The notes: generated by a model from the sequence alone, not told the origin. Shown: positions 11,630 to 25,323, numbered from the stretch's first letter. The stretch is DNA of 64,000 bases from Paramecium sonneborni (GCA_905182985.1 CAJJDN010000151.1:200141-264140), one strand, 5' to 3'. Translations and numbers: made by a program.

Positions 11630-14534
11630 ATGAATTATTTAATACTCTTTTATACTCAAATCATACAAAATATTTGGTGGATAACTTGCTCATTCATATT
11701 TTATTATCCTTATGAATACTATATCTGCACTCTATCAATTATTTTCATTTTGATTAGGATTTTTCTTATTGTACTTGAATTATAGCTTAAACAAACATTA
11801 ACATATCAAATTTTATAATTGCTACTTAATTGTTTATATACAGAAGTTAGTTTAAGAATGCCAATGAATAATCCATTTGTTAATCATACTAATTCATTAA
11901 TGATTCTAGCCAATTACTATTATGCAAATTAAGAATAATTGAACAATGTTTAAATTGTATCAAAATTAGGATTTCCAATCTATTCATTATTAAGAATACT
12001 ATCCATTACATTTATTTAATCCAATTATAACATAATTGAAAGTTGTTTAATCATTCTAATATTTTTATGTTTAGTTGTTTACAATGAAATTATGCAAAAG
12101 ATTGAATCAAATTAAAATGTTACAAAGCAACTTAATCTAAGTGAACAACAGAATTTCAATTCATAATTTATGACATTTGTATAATAAGATTCAAGAAGGT
12201 AATCTTTAGGACCACCATCATTTAAAAAAAGCAAGACACATTATTCTTAAAATCAAGATAAATAATAAGAAATATCTTCTAACATTCCTTTATATAATAA
12301 ACCAAATACTTTGGAAGATAATTACAAAAATTAACTTCCATAATTCAATTAAAAAAAGATTTTTCAAAAAAAAATATCAATTGTTAGTGTTGAAAAGACT
12401 GATTAACAACTTCATACTTTCTTTCAAAATATAATAAATAATATTTTTTCTGCTGGAGTGGTAATATTGAATTAACATTAATAAGTAACTTTCATGAATA
12501 ATAAGTGTGAAAAATTACTTGGTCAAAGAGGTACTGACAAAGTAGTAGAAAGTATCAAAAAAATAATTCTAGAGAATTCATTACTGGAAGATGATGAATC
12601 ACCTTTAGCTTAAATTCCACCTCGAGCTTAGGCATAAATGAATAAAGCTACATTAGAGAGAATAATAAAGTAGCATCAAAAGAATCAATTAGAATTAGAT
12701 ATTTTTGATGCTTTTCTATATCCTTAAAAATACTTAAATTCATATTATCAAACAGTTTCTCCAAATTGTGATTACGATTAAAGAAGTAGTATTTCTGAAT
12801 CAGTTAATGAAACACTTATTAAGAGAAAAGATGCTGTAACATATGAACATATTATTAATAATGAAGGAAATTGTATAAAAAAGATAAGAATAGTAATTAT
12901 TCCAACATATATGACATCTTCTTAATAGGATTAATTATCTTAACCCTCATTATAAAAGGTTTACAATAACAAAAACTTTTAAATTAATGATGTAGTATAA
13001 CCTATTATAGTTATTAAAATAAAGAATATTACTAAAAAACATAAAATTGAATAGATGAATAAAGAAAAGGAAACTCATAATTCATTACTGAAATCTTTTT
13101 CTCATGAGCTTAAGACTCCTTTAAATAGTTGTCAGGATATGCTTGTAATTATTAAAGATAAAATCTCAGATAAAATGATGTTAGAATTTGTAGAAATAGC
13201 TCATATATCCATTCTTTTTTTAATTAATTAAATAAATGATATTTTAGATTATGCTGCAATGCAATCTAATACATTTAAATATAGATTTACATTGTTTAAA
13301 ATGTAAGAGTTGACAGATGAAATAAAATATATTTATGATAGTTAATTAAAATCAAAAAAGATAGAATTTTAAATTAATTTAGATGAAAGGGTTAAGAATT
13401 TAAGTATACGTTCAGATAAATAAAGAATAATGTAGGTTCTTATAAATTTATTAAACAATTCAAGTAAATTTACTCCTTAAGGAGGTAAAGTAAAATTATC
13501 AATAAAAGCAATTGAAAATCATTTTATAAAGATTTAAGTAAAAGATTCAGGTATAGGAATAGGTTCAGAATAATTATCAACTTTAAGAAAAGTATTAACA
13601 AGTTCAATGGGGAAGAGTCTACATAGATCAAGAATAAAAAAGAGTCTTGGATTGGGATTGAATATTTCTGCCAGAATTGTGGAAGGTTTAGTATAAAAGA
13701 ATGATGGTACTTTAGAAATAATTTCCAAAAATAAAAATAAAGGAACCAAAATTTATTTTAAAATTGAATATTAAATGTCTTTTAGAGATGAATCATTAAG
13801 AAACCCTATGATTTCAGAATATACAAACAAAAATAATACTTATAAATAAATGATGTCTTATAATGAACCTAGTCAGTTAGATTAGAGTAAAAATGTATTG
13901 AGATAATCCTCTGAGAATTCTAAAAATTTTGATTATATGTCTCCTTCAAAAAAAAGAAAAAATATAAAAAATAGATCTGTTAAACTTATGCCAGCAAGTT
14001 AGACAGAGAGTTTACTTGAAATGTTTGATAATTCTAATTATAATATAGAATTACCAATCAGTCCAGATTATTTTAGATATAAATCTCAAACTAATAGTCG
14101 TACTTGTTAATTATGCACTTAATGCATCTAAGTATTAGTTGTAGATGATGTCCCTTTTAATTAAATTGCTTTAAAAGCATTATTATAACATTACAAAATT
14201 TAATCTGATTAAGCATATGATGGATATTAAGCCATAGAAATGGTTAAAAAATAAACATAAAAACATTGTAAATATTATACTTTGATATTGATGGATATTG
14301 AAATGCCAGGTATAAATGGATTCTAAGCAACAAAAGAAGTAAAAATTAAAATTATTTTTGAAATATTAGATACTCGAAATCACCGAAGACTCTACATAAA
14401 TTGTAATGTGTTCAGCATATGATACTGAAGAGAATTTTAGAGAAGGAGAAGAGGTTGGGATGTCTGAATTCCTTCCAAAACCTGTTCATTAAAAAGATCT
14501 AGAAAGAATTCTCAGATAATTTAGTTTGATTTGA
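11630..14534 (+). CDS. Hybrid histidine kinase 1 (membrane sensor, HisKA, HATPase, receiver)
   Basis: 957 residues, one intron (14339-14369) inside the receiver domain. About 150 N-terminal residues form several hydrophobic segments opening with IIQNIWW. A PAS-like segment (FSAGVVILNQ, then FMNNKCEKLLG) follows. The HisKA box KSFSHELKTPLNS carries the phospho-acceptor His492. The ATPase domain has an N box (NLLNNSSKFT), G1 (DSGIGI) and G2 (LGLGL). The C-terminal receiver has LVVDDVP, phospho-acceptor Asp889 (LILMDIEMPG), a conserved Ser (MCSAYD) and Lys (LPKP). The protein should autophosphorylate and pass phosphate to its own receiver. First of four tandem paralogues, 242 bp from the cyclase gene. 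The input signal is unknown. Confidence 0.9.
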
Positions 14535-14758
14535 TATATTTTTCATTAATTCTCTTTATAATTCAAATTCTTAATAGAGGAACCATGAAAAAATGAAGAA
14601 TCTAAAAAGTAAAAATTAATTAATCTAAATAATAATTTGTCTGATTTAATAAGCTTTGTATTAGATAATTAATAATGTGTATAATACTGTATTTGCATTT
14701 TTAAAGAATTAACACATATTTAAATAAAATAAATTCAATATTAGGGTAAGTGTGGATA

Positions 14759-17576
14759 ATGAATCATAGATACATTTTCCTTCTACAAATTATTTAAAAC
14801 ATCTGGTGGATTGTTGAAATGTTATTAATTTAAAAGACATCAAATTACACAAATTACTTTTTGTGTTCTTTATGTATAATAACAAGGCTGCTTGCCTCTA
14901 TTATCTACCTTAAAAAGTATTAGTAACATGATCGATTCATTCTCATTACTACATTAGCTAATAATGTTTGCTACACTGAGGCCAATATTAACTTTGAAAG
15001 TAAGAATTTATATTTAAATCATATCAATACTTTAATCATCCTTTTAAATTATATGGAGGCTCAAACTTTAATAAAAAATTAAGCTCTAGACTTATTTTCA
15101 AAATTTACATTTCCAACTTATATTTTAATGAGATTGATATCCTTAATATTTATATAGTTTGATATTCAATTATGTGAGGCTGCATCTTTAATGGCCTTAT
15201 TTTTATGTGTGTATTTTTCAAATTAAAATTCCTCAGTAAATTCAACTTCATCTAATCCCAAATTGGATTAATCCTTATAAAATTGTTCTGCATCTTTACA
15301 TTAATCATCAGCTAAGTAAGAGAAGCGTCTTACTATTAATTCAAATAAATTGATACTTTATCCTGATAAAAATTCATAACCAAGAAATAGTTTTTAAATT
15401 AATATAAAAGATTCATATAGAGAAGAAAGCGCTCCTATACCGACTTTTCATTCAAAACTTAAACCTGGATTTAAAAGTTCATATTCGCATTTAGTTGTGG
15501 ATAAAAATGACCCTTAACTTTAAAATTTTTATTAAAATCTTGTAAATGTTTTACCTGAAGGAGTTTTAATGTTAAATAAATTTTAGTAAATTTAATTCAT
15601 AAGCTCTAAATGTGAAAAACTATTAGAATGCGATGGAAAAGAAAAAGTTGTAGAATATATAAAAAAATGTTTATCGAATTGTGATTTACCTGAAGAAGTT
15701 TAATCTCTAACAAGAATCAAAAATAAATTGACTTAAAGAGTTTTAGAAGAAATTATCAGAACTTATAAATAAGATTAATAAGAATTAGATATTTTTGATG
15801 TCTTATTAAATCCAAATAAATACATATAAGCAGTATTAGCTAGATAGAATGTATCATTTGAATAAGATAGAAGTAGTTCTGGATCTATTTATTATTCTGA
15901 TCCTTCTACATTAGAACATACTTTTTGCTTTGAAGGTTCTATAGATAAAGAAAAAAATGATTAATCAAAAAAACTTAAATTCATTTTAGTTTAAACATAA
16001 ATGACTTTAACTTAGTAAGAAGCAATATCATAAAATGGATTAACCAATTCAAAAAAATAAGCATCTCACGATGTACCATAACCTATGTTATTAATATTAA
16101 TTAAAAATACAACACATAAAAATAGAGTAAGAGAATTAAAAGAAGAACGATTAATTAATAATTCACTTCTAAAATCATTTTCACATGAATTAAGAACCCC
16201 TTTAAATAGTTGTTAATATATGCTGAATCTAATAAAAGAAGTTTCAAAAGATGATCTTATACACACATATTTAAATACAGCATCAAGTTCAATTAAATTA
16301 TTAATTTATTAAATTAATGATATATTAGATTTTGCAGCCATTCAATCAAAATCATTCTCTTATCATACTACATCATTTTGTCTCAAAGATCTCATTTAAG
16401 AAATTCATGATTTATATGATCAATAAACAGAATTCAAAAATATCAAATTAGATATCGCATATGATTAATCATTATAAAATCAATTTTTTATAAATGATAA
16501 ATAAAGAATTATGTAAGTTTTAGTTAATTTATTAAATAATTCATGCAAATTTACAAAACCTGAAGGTGAAGTATCTTTATTATTTAAATAAATAAAAGGT
16601 AATTTGATTGAAGTAACTGTTAGCGATGATGGAATAGGAATTTAATCAAATAAACTTGAATAAATAAGAAAAACATTTTGTAAACCTTCTTCTAAAGTAT
16701 CTAATGAATCTGGCCTTGGATTTGGACTTAAAATATCTGGTAAACTTGTAAAAGGTTTAACATATAATAAAAATTATCTAGATATCAATTCTAGTCATAA
16801 TAATGGAACTAAAGTTTCTTTTTTATTTTAAAATTAAGAAATTATGAATTAAGATTTTTTATTATCTCCATAACCAAGTAATATTACTGGAAGATTTGAA
16901 TTATTATCACCTGGTTCTTCTTAATAATTACTTTAAAAATCAGAACTATCATAATCTTTATAAAAAGGATTGCCATATAAATTTGAAAGTCCTTAAAATG
17001 AATCAACAATATTAAAAGAACATGTAGAAAGTCCAAGAATAAATGAAGATTAATCAAATTAAGTTATTATTCCAACAAGTTCTTATCATTTTAAAAATAC
17101 TTTTGCTAGACATCATAAAAAATAAAGTTCACTTTAATCTTTTTAAGTTAATGTAAATAATTGTGAAAATTGTTCTTAAATATTAATTGTTGATGATATT
17201 CCATTTAATTAAATTGCTTTCATTTAAATGCTTAATCATTTTAAAATTAAAGCTGAATCTGCTTTTGATGGGTACTAAGCTGTGGAGATGGTTAAATAGA
17301 AATTGACAAAACATTGTAAATTTTATAAATTAATATTTATGGACATTGAAATGCCTGGCTAAAATGGTTTCTAAACTTCTAAAATTGTAAAACTCACCCT
17401 ATAACTAGATTTCATAAATTCCAGGTGTCTAATCTATAATTGTTATGTGTTCTGCATATGATACTGTTGAAAATTATAATTTTGCCCAACAAGTAGGTAT
17501 AACTGAATTTCTACCAAAACCTGTTAATAAGAAAGACTTAGATAAAATCTTGAAAAAGTATTTATTCAAAATATGA
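14759..17576 (+). CDS. Hybrid histidine kinase 2
   Basis: 931 residues with one intron (17387-17408) at the same point of the receiver as in the neighbouring paralogues. The start MNHRYIFLLQIIQNIWW aligns with kinase 1. Layout: hydrophobic N-terminal sensor, PAS-like segment (LPEGVLMLN ... SSKCEKLLEC), HisKA FSHELRTPLNS (His476), N box NLLNNSCKFT, G1 DDGIGI, G2 GLGFGL, and a receiver with ILIVDDIPFN, Asp862 (FMDIEMPG), MCSAYD and LPKP. All catalytic landmarks are present, so it should be an active phosphorelay kinase. It starts 224 bp after kinase 1 and has Q/S-rich linkers, mostly encoded by TAA. Ligand and downstream partners cannot be read from the sequence. Confidence 0.9.
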
Positions 17577-17799
17577 ACAAAGTTTTAATATGTGTGTTTT
17601 TTTACTTTAATTAAATATCACTCTAATAAATTCTCTTTTATTTTTTTATTCATTAAATTAACATTTCACCATGTTTTTCTTAAATTTTGAAGTCGAAATT
17701 TAATATTTTGGCTAATAAATGTTAAGAACAATACTTATTGTGTTATAAATGGTAAGTAATTAAATTTACATAATTAATAAAAGAGATATTAAAAACCAT

Positions 17800-20710
17800 A
17801 TGAAACAACTAATAAAATTATTAGCAATGAATATTATATTCATAGCGAATATTCTCTAAAGTTTATGGTGGATGCTTTTGGTATTGTATTTCATTGAACC
17901 AATAAATTACTTTGTATTTTATTTACAAATTGGGTGTGTCACTATGAGGATTTTATAATAAATATTGATTACCAGAAATTATGGATTGTTTTTATTTGTG
18001 CATTTAGTATCTCTTTGTTATTATGTGGCATATATAGAATCCTTATTACTCTTAAATTATAATTACTCAATAGGCATCTTCTCAAATAGTTTATTAATAA
18101 TTGTTACTTATAATTCCTATTTGAAAATTGCAATTTAAAAATGGAGTTAGATATGTAAGTTAGGCCTTCCTTTTTATATTATATTAAGACTTATATCAAT
18201 AATATTTATTTCCTTCAGTTATTATTCATTAGAAAGTTTATTAATCATAATAATGGTTTTGGTTTAATATTTATTATCAACAGAAGAAAAAATTGAAAGA
18301 ATTCAAGTTAATGAAAATAGTTAAAAAGGAAAAACTAAATTGAATACTAAAATTCCAGAGTTATAATTAAAGAAAGTTGAAGAAAAAGATTCTCCAAATC
18401 ATTAATAATAATCTTTACTAAAATCTTTTAGTAGAGCCTCTCTTAGTTAAACACCTTTAAAGAGTTAAAGTTATTTAATGAAGGATCAATAAAGTGATTC
18501 AAAATTGGGATAATTTTCTAATTTAACAAATCGATCCAAATCTTAAAAGTATTATAAGATTTCAGAAAAATCCGATTTATAATTGCATATATTTTATTAG
18601 AACCTTATTAATATATTTCCTTAAGGAATTTTGATATTAAACTAATTCTAACAAATCAGTTATATGAATAATAAATGTGAAAAACTCTTAGAATGTTAAG
18701 GAGGGGAACAAGTCTTAGAGAAAATAAAAATATGTGTTAATGATGCAAAAATGTGTGATAACGAAAGTGAAATTACAAATTTATTATAAACAACAAAATC
18801 TAATAGACAAATAAATTAATATACTCTTTAAAGAATAGTTAGAAAACTTCAGAATGAAAATAGAAGAGCAGATGTATTAGATATTCTACTTTATCCATAA
18901 AAATATTATGGAATATTAGATTAAAAAGTAGAACCATGTAGTTAAGATGATTCTAAAACAGACTAATTGACCTTTCAATAATAATTATTTATTTATGAAT
19001 GGCTAATGGAATCAGAATTGCAGAATAAATTAAATTAAAAGAAACTTAAATTAACAATTATTCCTACATCAATGACAGGACAATAATAAGAGTACATCTC
19101 ACTTCCTTCATAAAACAAATTTTCAAGTAAACTTAATATATAAGTTAATAATGATGCTGAAGTTCCAGTTCTTCTTATAATGATTAAAAATATCACAAGC
19201 AAACATAAATTTCAATTAATGAAGGATGAATAAATAATTCATCATAGTTTAATTAAATCTTTTTCACATGAATTAAGAACCCCATTAAATTCATGTTAAT
19301 ATATGTTAAATCTTATTAAGCATAAACTTTTAGATAAAAATGTTTAAGAATATATTGACATTGCTATGTGTTCTATTACATTGTTAATTCATTAAATTAA
19401 TGATATTCTTGATTATGCAGCCATTTAATCTTTCTCATTTTCTTATCACATTACAAGATTTACTATAAATTAGATTATTCAAGAAATTGAGAATCTCTAT
19501 AAAATATAAATGAAACATAAAAAAATTAAATTTGAAATTTTAGTTTAATAACAATTAAAGGATTCTATTATTTGTAATGATAAATAAAGAATACTATAAA
19601 TTTTAGTTAATTTATTAAATAATGCTGCTAAATACACAAAGGAAGGAGGAAAAGTTTAATTAAGAGTAAAATAAAAAAGTTAATTTATAATAAAAATTTA
19701 AGTTAAAGATGATGGAATAGGTATTGAAGATGATAAATTAAGTTTGATTTAAAATAGTCTTAATGGTACATTAGAATTTGGAGCTAGATTAAAAACTTAA
19801 TAAGTTACTTAAAAGGCAGGTTTAGGTTTAAATATTGCAGCTAAATTAGTAGAAGGTTTAGTTGAATCAAATTATAATCAATTATTAATAAGTTCAACAA
19901 AAAATTAAGGAACAAAGGTTTAATTTTAAATTTAAAATTTCTTGAATACAACTAATGATTAATATTAATCTTCTAATTTAGTATCATAATTAACTGGAAG
20001 ATTTAATTAATCAGGTATTTAATATACACTTAGTGAGAGAAAATTTGAAGACAGAATGTTAATTAGATAAATAAACTCAAAATTAGATTAAGATTCTTAA
20101 TTTTAAGATAATTTTGTTTATGAATCAGAATCTTCAATTAATACACCTAAATTAAATGATATAGAAAGATCACCATAAATTTGTTTACCAATTAGTCCTG
20201 AATATTTCTCTCATAAATATATGCCCTCCTATTAAAATATTTTACGCATAGATACTATTCATAAAAGTATTTCATTATGTGATTAATGTGTTCATGTTTT
20301 AATTGTTGATGATATTCCATTTAATTAAATTGCACTTAAATTAATGCTTAAATATTATCATATTGAAGCTGATCAAGCCTTTGATGGAATTTAAGCAATT
20401 GAAAAAGTAAAAACAAAATTAGATGGACATTGTTCTACTTATAAATTAATTTTTATGGATATTGAAATGCCAGGTATTAATGGATTTTAAACTAGTAAAT
20501 AAGTAAATATATTAATAATACTTTTATTAGATTAATGAATTAACATAAAGATAATCAACTATAGTTATTTGTTCTGCGTACGATACTTAAGAAAATTTCG
20601 TAGAAGGATAAAAAGTAGGGATTTCCACGTTTCTTCCTAAACCTGTAAAATAGGATGAATTAGAAGAAGTGTTGAAGACACTCTTTTAAATTAAAAGGAA
20701 TTTTAATTGA
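17800..20710 (+). CDS. Hybrid histidine kinase 3
   Basis: 960 residues with one intron (20503-20530) in the receiver. Start ATG at 17800 followed by a hydrophobic N-terminus with the family LWW motif. PAS-like segment (FPQGILILNQ ... MNNKCEKLLEC), HisKA FSHELRTPLNS with His490, N box NLLNNAAKYT, G1 DDGIGI, G2 AGLGLNIAAK, receiver LIVDDIPFN, Asp887 (FMDIEMPG), CSAYD and LPKP. Complete by motif, so probably active. It lies 223 bp after kinase 2 and only 121 bp before kinase 4. The spacing and orientation fit duplication of one complete transcription unit. Confidence 0.9.
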
Positions 20711-20831
20711 TCTTTTTATTATTATTATAAAATACTTTGAACTTCTTAGAATTCATACATTGTAGGTTCAGTAATTTCAAACTTAAAGATAATAAGAAAA
20801 AATCATTTACTAGATAAATTTAATATTAATA

Positions 20832-23644
20832 ATGAATACAAACATAATTTTAATTTTAGAAGGGGTCTAATGTGTATGGTGGATAATATTATCTATCATA
20901 TTCAAATGGAATAATTACATTGCCATTATAGCTTTGTCTTCTATTTCCATATTTATGAAAGTAGGATTGTTAATTCAATTAAGAAAAATTAAAAACTAAA
21001 CATAATATTTATTGCTACTTTTAATAATCACAGCCAATACAATTACATATACAGAAATAAACTTATTGTTTTATTAACTTTTTAATCCTTTTTCTAATCA
21101 TACCAATACTCTTTTTATAGTAACTAATTAATATATTATTAAAGAAATTGTGTCTAAACAAATTTCATATAAAATATTCAGATTTTGTTACCCTTCTTAT
21201 ATTATTTTGAGATTATTCTCAATTGTTTTTATTAACTTTGATTATACAATATTAGAAAGCATTATAATTATTTTAGTTTTTGTATTTGCTATTTTGGGTG
21301 ATGAATAATCTATTATCTCAGCAAAAATTCGTTTGTCTTTACAATTAAATGATGAAGATTAAACAGATAGATATATGCATTCTTTAAAATAATCAAAATT
21401 TAAAAATATTAGATAAAATGGATCAAGTCATTAATTTTTTAATGAATAATCTAGAGAAAAGGATAAAATGAGAAGTCCAAGTATACTTTCCAATAAAAAT
21501 TAATCATATAATGATTTACTTTCAATAGTGAAAAAAAAAGAATCAATTGATATTGATAAATCTGAATCTCAATACCTAATATCAAAATATAAAATATTGC
21601 AATTAATTCCAGATGGTATAATTATTTTAAATAAATCATAAAAACTACATTTTGTGAATAAAAAATGCTTAAAGTTGTTATAATGCAAGAATGAAGAATT
21701 AATACTGCCAAAACTTAAAGATTGTTTAAGAAATTAATTTATAAATTTGGATAATTCCTAATAACCTTAATAGAGTTAAAATAACAGAAAAATCGAAATG
21801 AATCAATAAACCTTAGAAGAAATAATAAAAAAAGCTCAATAGAATAAAGTTTAATTAGATATTTTTGATGTTCTTCTAAATCAAACTAAATATTTAATGA
21901 AATATATTCATCTTCAGGGAAGTTAAGATGGAGAAAAAAGTAGTATTGAAGAATCTCCAGTATCACAAAACTATTAAAATTAATTTAGTTTTAATCTTTC
22001 TTTAGAATCTAATAAATCTTTGAAACTTAAAATAATTCAAATTAATATGATAAATTAATTAATAGATTCCTTTATTCAAAATGATGTTTAAATGTTTGGA
22101 GATTAAATAAATCAACCTATATTGTTACTTATATTAAAAGATGTCACTTACAAACATAAATTCTCAAAAGTTGAACTTAAAAATTAATAATTTTGTAGAC
22201 TTATTAAAAAACAATTATTTTAATTGCGAACACCTCTTAATTTAAATTAATAATATTTAAGGATTGTTAATGACAATTAGAAGGAAGAATAAGAAATTTC
22301 AGAATAATTAGATTTGCTTAAATGTTCAACTTCATTGTTATAATATTCAATGAATAATATTTTGGATTTTTTATCATATCAACTTAATGAATTCGCTTAT
22401 TTTTTTTGTAGATTTTCAATCAATGAATTAATAAGTGAGATAGAATAAGTGTTTATTCCATATATATTTTAAAAGAAGATATAATTTTAAATTAGAATTT
22501 AATCAAGTTTATCTGAAAAATATGTAAATTCTGATAAATTAAGAATTATATAAGTTTTGCTAAATATTCTTAATCATCAATGTAATAATATTATATAAGG
22601 TGGAGAGATTAATCTTACTTTTCAAGCTCTGGATGATTTTACAATATAAGTAGTTGTTGAAAACAATTCTATACAAACCAATCGTAAGAAATAATTTTCG
22701 TTTAACTAAATAATGTTGAAAAATCAAGACAGTGATAGTTGTAATGATATAATTACACATCCAGAACTAGGTTTTGGATTAAGTTTAGCAGCAAGATTAA
22801 CAACTGGATTTGTTGAAGAAAATAATAATAATTTCGAAATTTTATCTAATTCTATTGATGGTAGCAGTATATGCTTTTTAATTTAAGATCAAATGTTATA
22901 AAAGGAGTAGGAGTAAACTAGAAATTAATCAAATACAGGTCGTTTTCTGGCTAGAAACAAATCTTAATAATAAGAAGATAACTTTATTATAAAAAAATAT
23001 TGTTATTAGGATAATACTAATCAATATGAGAATTCAGAAAAATTTGTATAAAAATCTGAAGGTATTAAATCATATGAAAGTCCAAATATAGTTGAGGATT
23101 TCAGTGAACGCATAATTATACCTTAATCTAACTATTTTTAATTCAAATCTATAGAAAGTCCTGGATAATTGATAATTAATAAAACATTTTCTTTTAAAGT
23201 ATCCACTTTATAATTACATGAATGCAATACTACATGCAAAAAGATATTAATAGTTGAGGATTAGATTTTTAATTAAATAGCTTTAAAAGCAATTTTAGGT
23301 CATTTTGCAATTTAATGTGATTAGGCATATGATGGTTATTAGGCAATATAAAGAGTAAAAGAAAAACTTTAAACTACTTGTTAATTCTATGATATCATTT
23401 TTATGGACATAGAATTACCAGGATTGAATGGATTTGAAACTTCGAAAGAAGTAAGTTAAATTGAATAAATATTTAGATAATTTCAATGGGATGCAAGAAG
23501 ACAGCTATTGTGATATGTTCAGCTTACGATACAAAGGATAATTTAATGTAATTTGATCATTCTGGGTTATGCGATTATTTACAAAAACCAATACTTTAAA
23601 TTGAACTACTCTAAATTCTCAAAAAATATTAATTAGTTAAATGA
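20832..23644 (+). CDS. Degenerate hybrid histidine kinase 4 (no phospho-acceptor His, intact receiver)
   Basis: 928 residues, one intron (23451-23476) at the family position, open to its own TGA, so it is not an obvious pseudogene. The sensor region (VWW motif) and PAS-like part are kept. In the HisKA box the histidine is replaced by Phe463 (KKQLFQLRTPLN where the paralogues have KSFSHELRTPLN). The ATPase N box is altered (NILNHQCNN), the G1 box is gone (VENNSIQTN) and only a G2-like GFGLSLAAR remains. The receiver is preserved: ILIVEDQIFN, Asp859 (FMDIELPG), CSAYD, LQKP. It may accept phosphate from the neighbouring kinases without making its own; that is inference. Its stop codon overlaps the start of the next gene. 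Confidence 0.85.
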
Positions 23645-25320
23645 TTATTGTTTTATTATGTCTAATTACATTCGGTAATTCAATTGAGATATATGTAAAT
23701 ACGATAAGACCCAAAGATAATCCTTCAGAGACATATACATATTATTAATTACCATATTGTAAACCAAATGAAGTAGGAGAAGTGATTGAAACTTTGGGAT
23801 AATCATTATCTGGTGATTAGTAGATGACATCTGTATATAAGTTTATTTCAACAGAGAAGATAGAAAATAAATAAGTATGTTAAAAAAATGTAACTAAAGT
23901 GGAAATATAGTAATGGATAAATGCTATAGATCAAGATTACATAGTGGAATTTTATGTTGGTGATTTTATGATGCATGATGTAGTGGGAATATTCAATGGG
24001 CAATATTATCTAAAGAATAGAATCACATTTAATTTATATGTATTGAAAGATAACACATTAATGTATGCTAATATAACAAAAAGTGATGGAGATTTTATAT
24101 CAATAAATTCATAAGATGATGGGATAGAAATTGCATTTTATTTTACTGTATAAATAAAATAGTATAATGAATTGATGAATTCTCATGATCATAGTGTTAA
24201 ATGGCATTTATTAATATTTAAAAGCATAATTATTTTCATTTTAGCCATCATAGTCACTCAAGTATTGAAGAGATCAATATTGAGTGATTATAATAATATT
24301 CCAGATGAAGAAAATGAAATAGAACCATAAGGATGGAAAACTATTAAGATAGAATCATTAATGCCTCCAACTAATCGTATAGTGTTTTCTGCTTTACTTG
24401 GAACAGGAATACATTTTTTAATAACAATTTTAATATTGTTTATTTTGGGATCTTTTTCGTTATTTGAAACTCATAAGGGATCAATAAAATCAGCAGGAAT
24501 AATCATATACAGTTTTGGCGGATGTAAGTAGATTAATGATTCAATATTATAGCAATTAATGGTTACTATTGTGGGAAGTTTTATAAATTTTTTGGAGGAA
24601 AGAGTTGGCTATTAAATTTATTTATAACAGCAGTACTTTTTCCTGCATCTGCAATTTCAATTCTATTTTTAATAGATGTACTTTCCTATTTATTTGGTAC
24701 AACATCTACTTTCTCATTTACAGCATTATTTTCTGTAGGATTTATTCTTACTCTGGTATACCTGCCATTAACACTAATAGGAGGAGTCTCAGGTAGGTTA
24801 AGAACAATAGATGAATAGTTTGAAAAAAGATTGAAGAAGAAACTTTTAATTTCAAATTATTACTTTCTCACTAAAGGATGTTTATATGCAATCATACCTT
24901 TTATGTATATATAATTAATATATTTATAGATCAATAATAATGGAATTATATTACATCTTAGAAAGTACATGGAGTGATCAACTATTTGAATAGTACACAT
25001 TATTAATCTTTTCTTATATTCAATTATTGATTATTGTTGGTTGTTTATCTATCATCTAAACTTATCAATAGTTGAATTAAGGTAATTACAATTGGTAATG
25101 GATATCATTTCTTAATGGAGGATAATGTATTATTTACATATTTGGATTTATTTTTTGCTATTATTATTTTGTTAACATGCATGGATTCTTCTAGTTTTTA
25201 TTCTATTTTTCAGAAAGCATCTTGGCATGTTTTGTTTTATGGCTCATGTTGGGATTTGTGAGTTATTGGACATCATTAAAATTTGTGATTTATATTTATT
25301 CATAAAATAAATTCTAATGA
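23641..25320 (+). CDS. TM9SF / nonaspanin (Emp70 family) membrane protein
   Basis: 541 residues with two introns (24524-24552, 24905-24929). The start is fixed by a clear signal peptide (MIIVLLCLITFGNSIEIYV). A lumenal domain (LPYCKP, FYVGDFMMHD, HDHSVKW) is followed by about nine hydrophobic segments. The C-terminal part carries family landmarks such as SFLNGGQCIIYIF and a membrane segment after SIIMELYYILESTWSD. Nonaspanins sit in Golgi/endosomal membranes and help sort membrane proteins with glycine-rich segments; this is known of the family. It is somewhat shorter than the usual 590-660 residues. Its ATG (23641-23643) overlaps the TGA of histidine kinase 4 (23642-23644), so any promoter must lie within that gene. 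Confidence 0.9.
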
Positions 25321-25323
25321 ATA

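Noticed and set aside
24605..24796. 63-codon plus-strand ORF inside the TM9SF gene
   Set aside because: Out of frame with the TM9SF coding sequence, which is supported by family motifs and introns.
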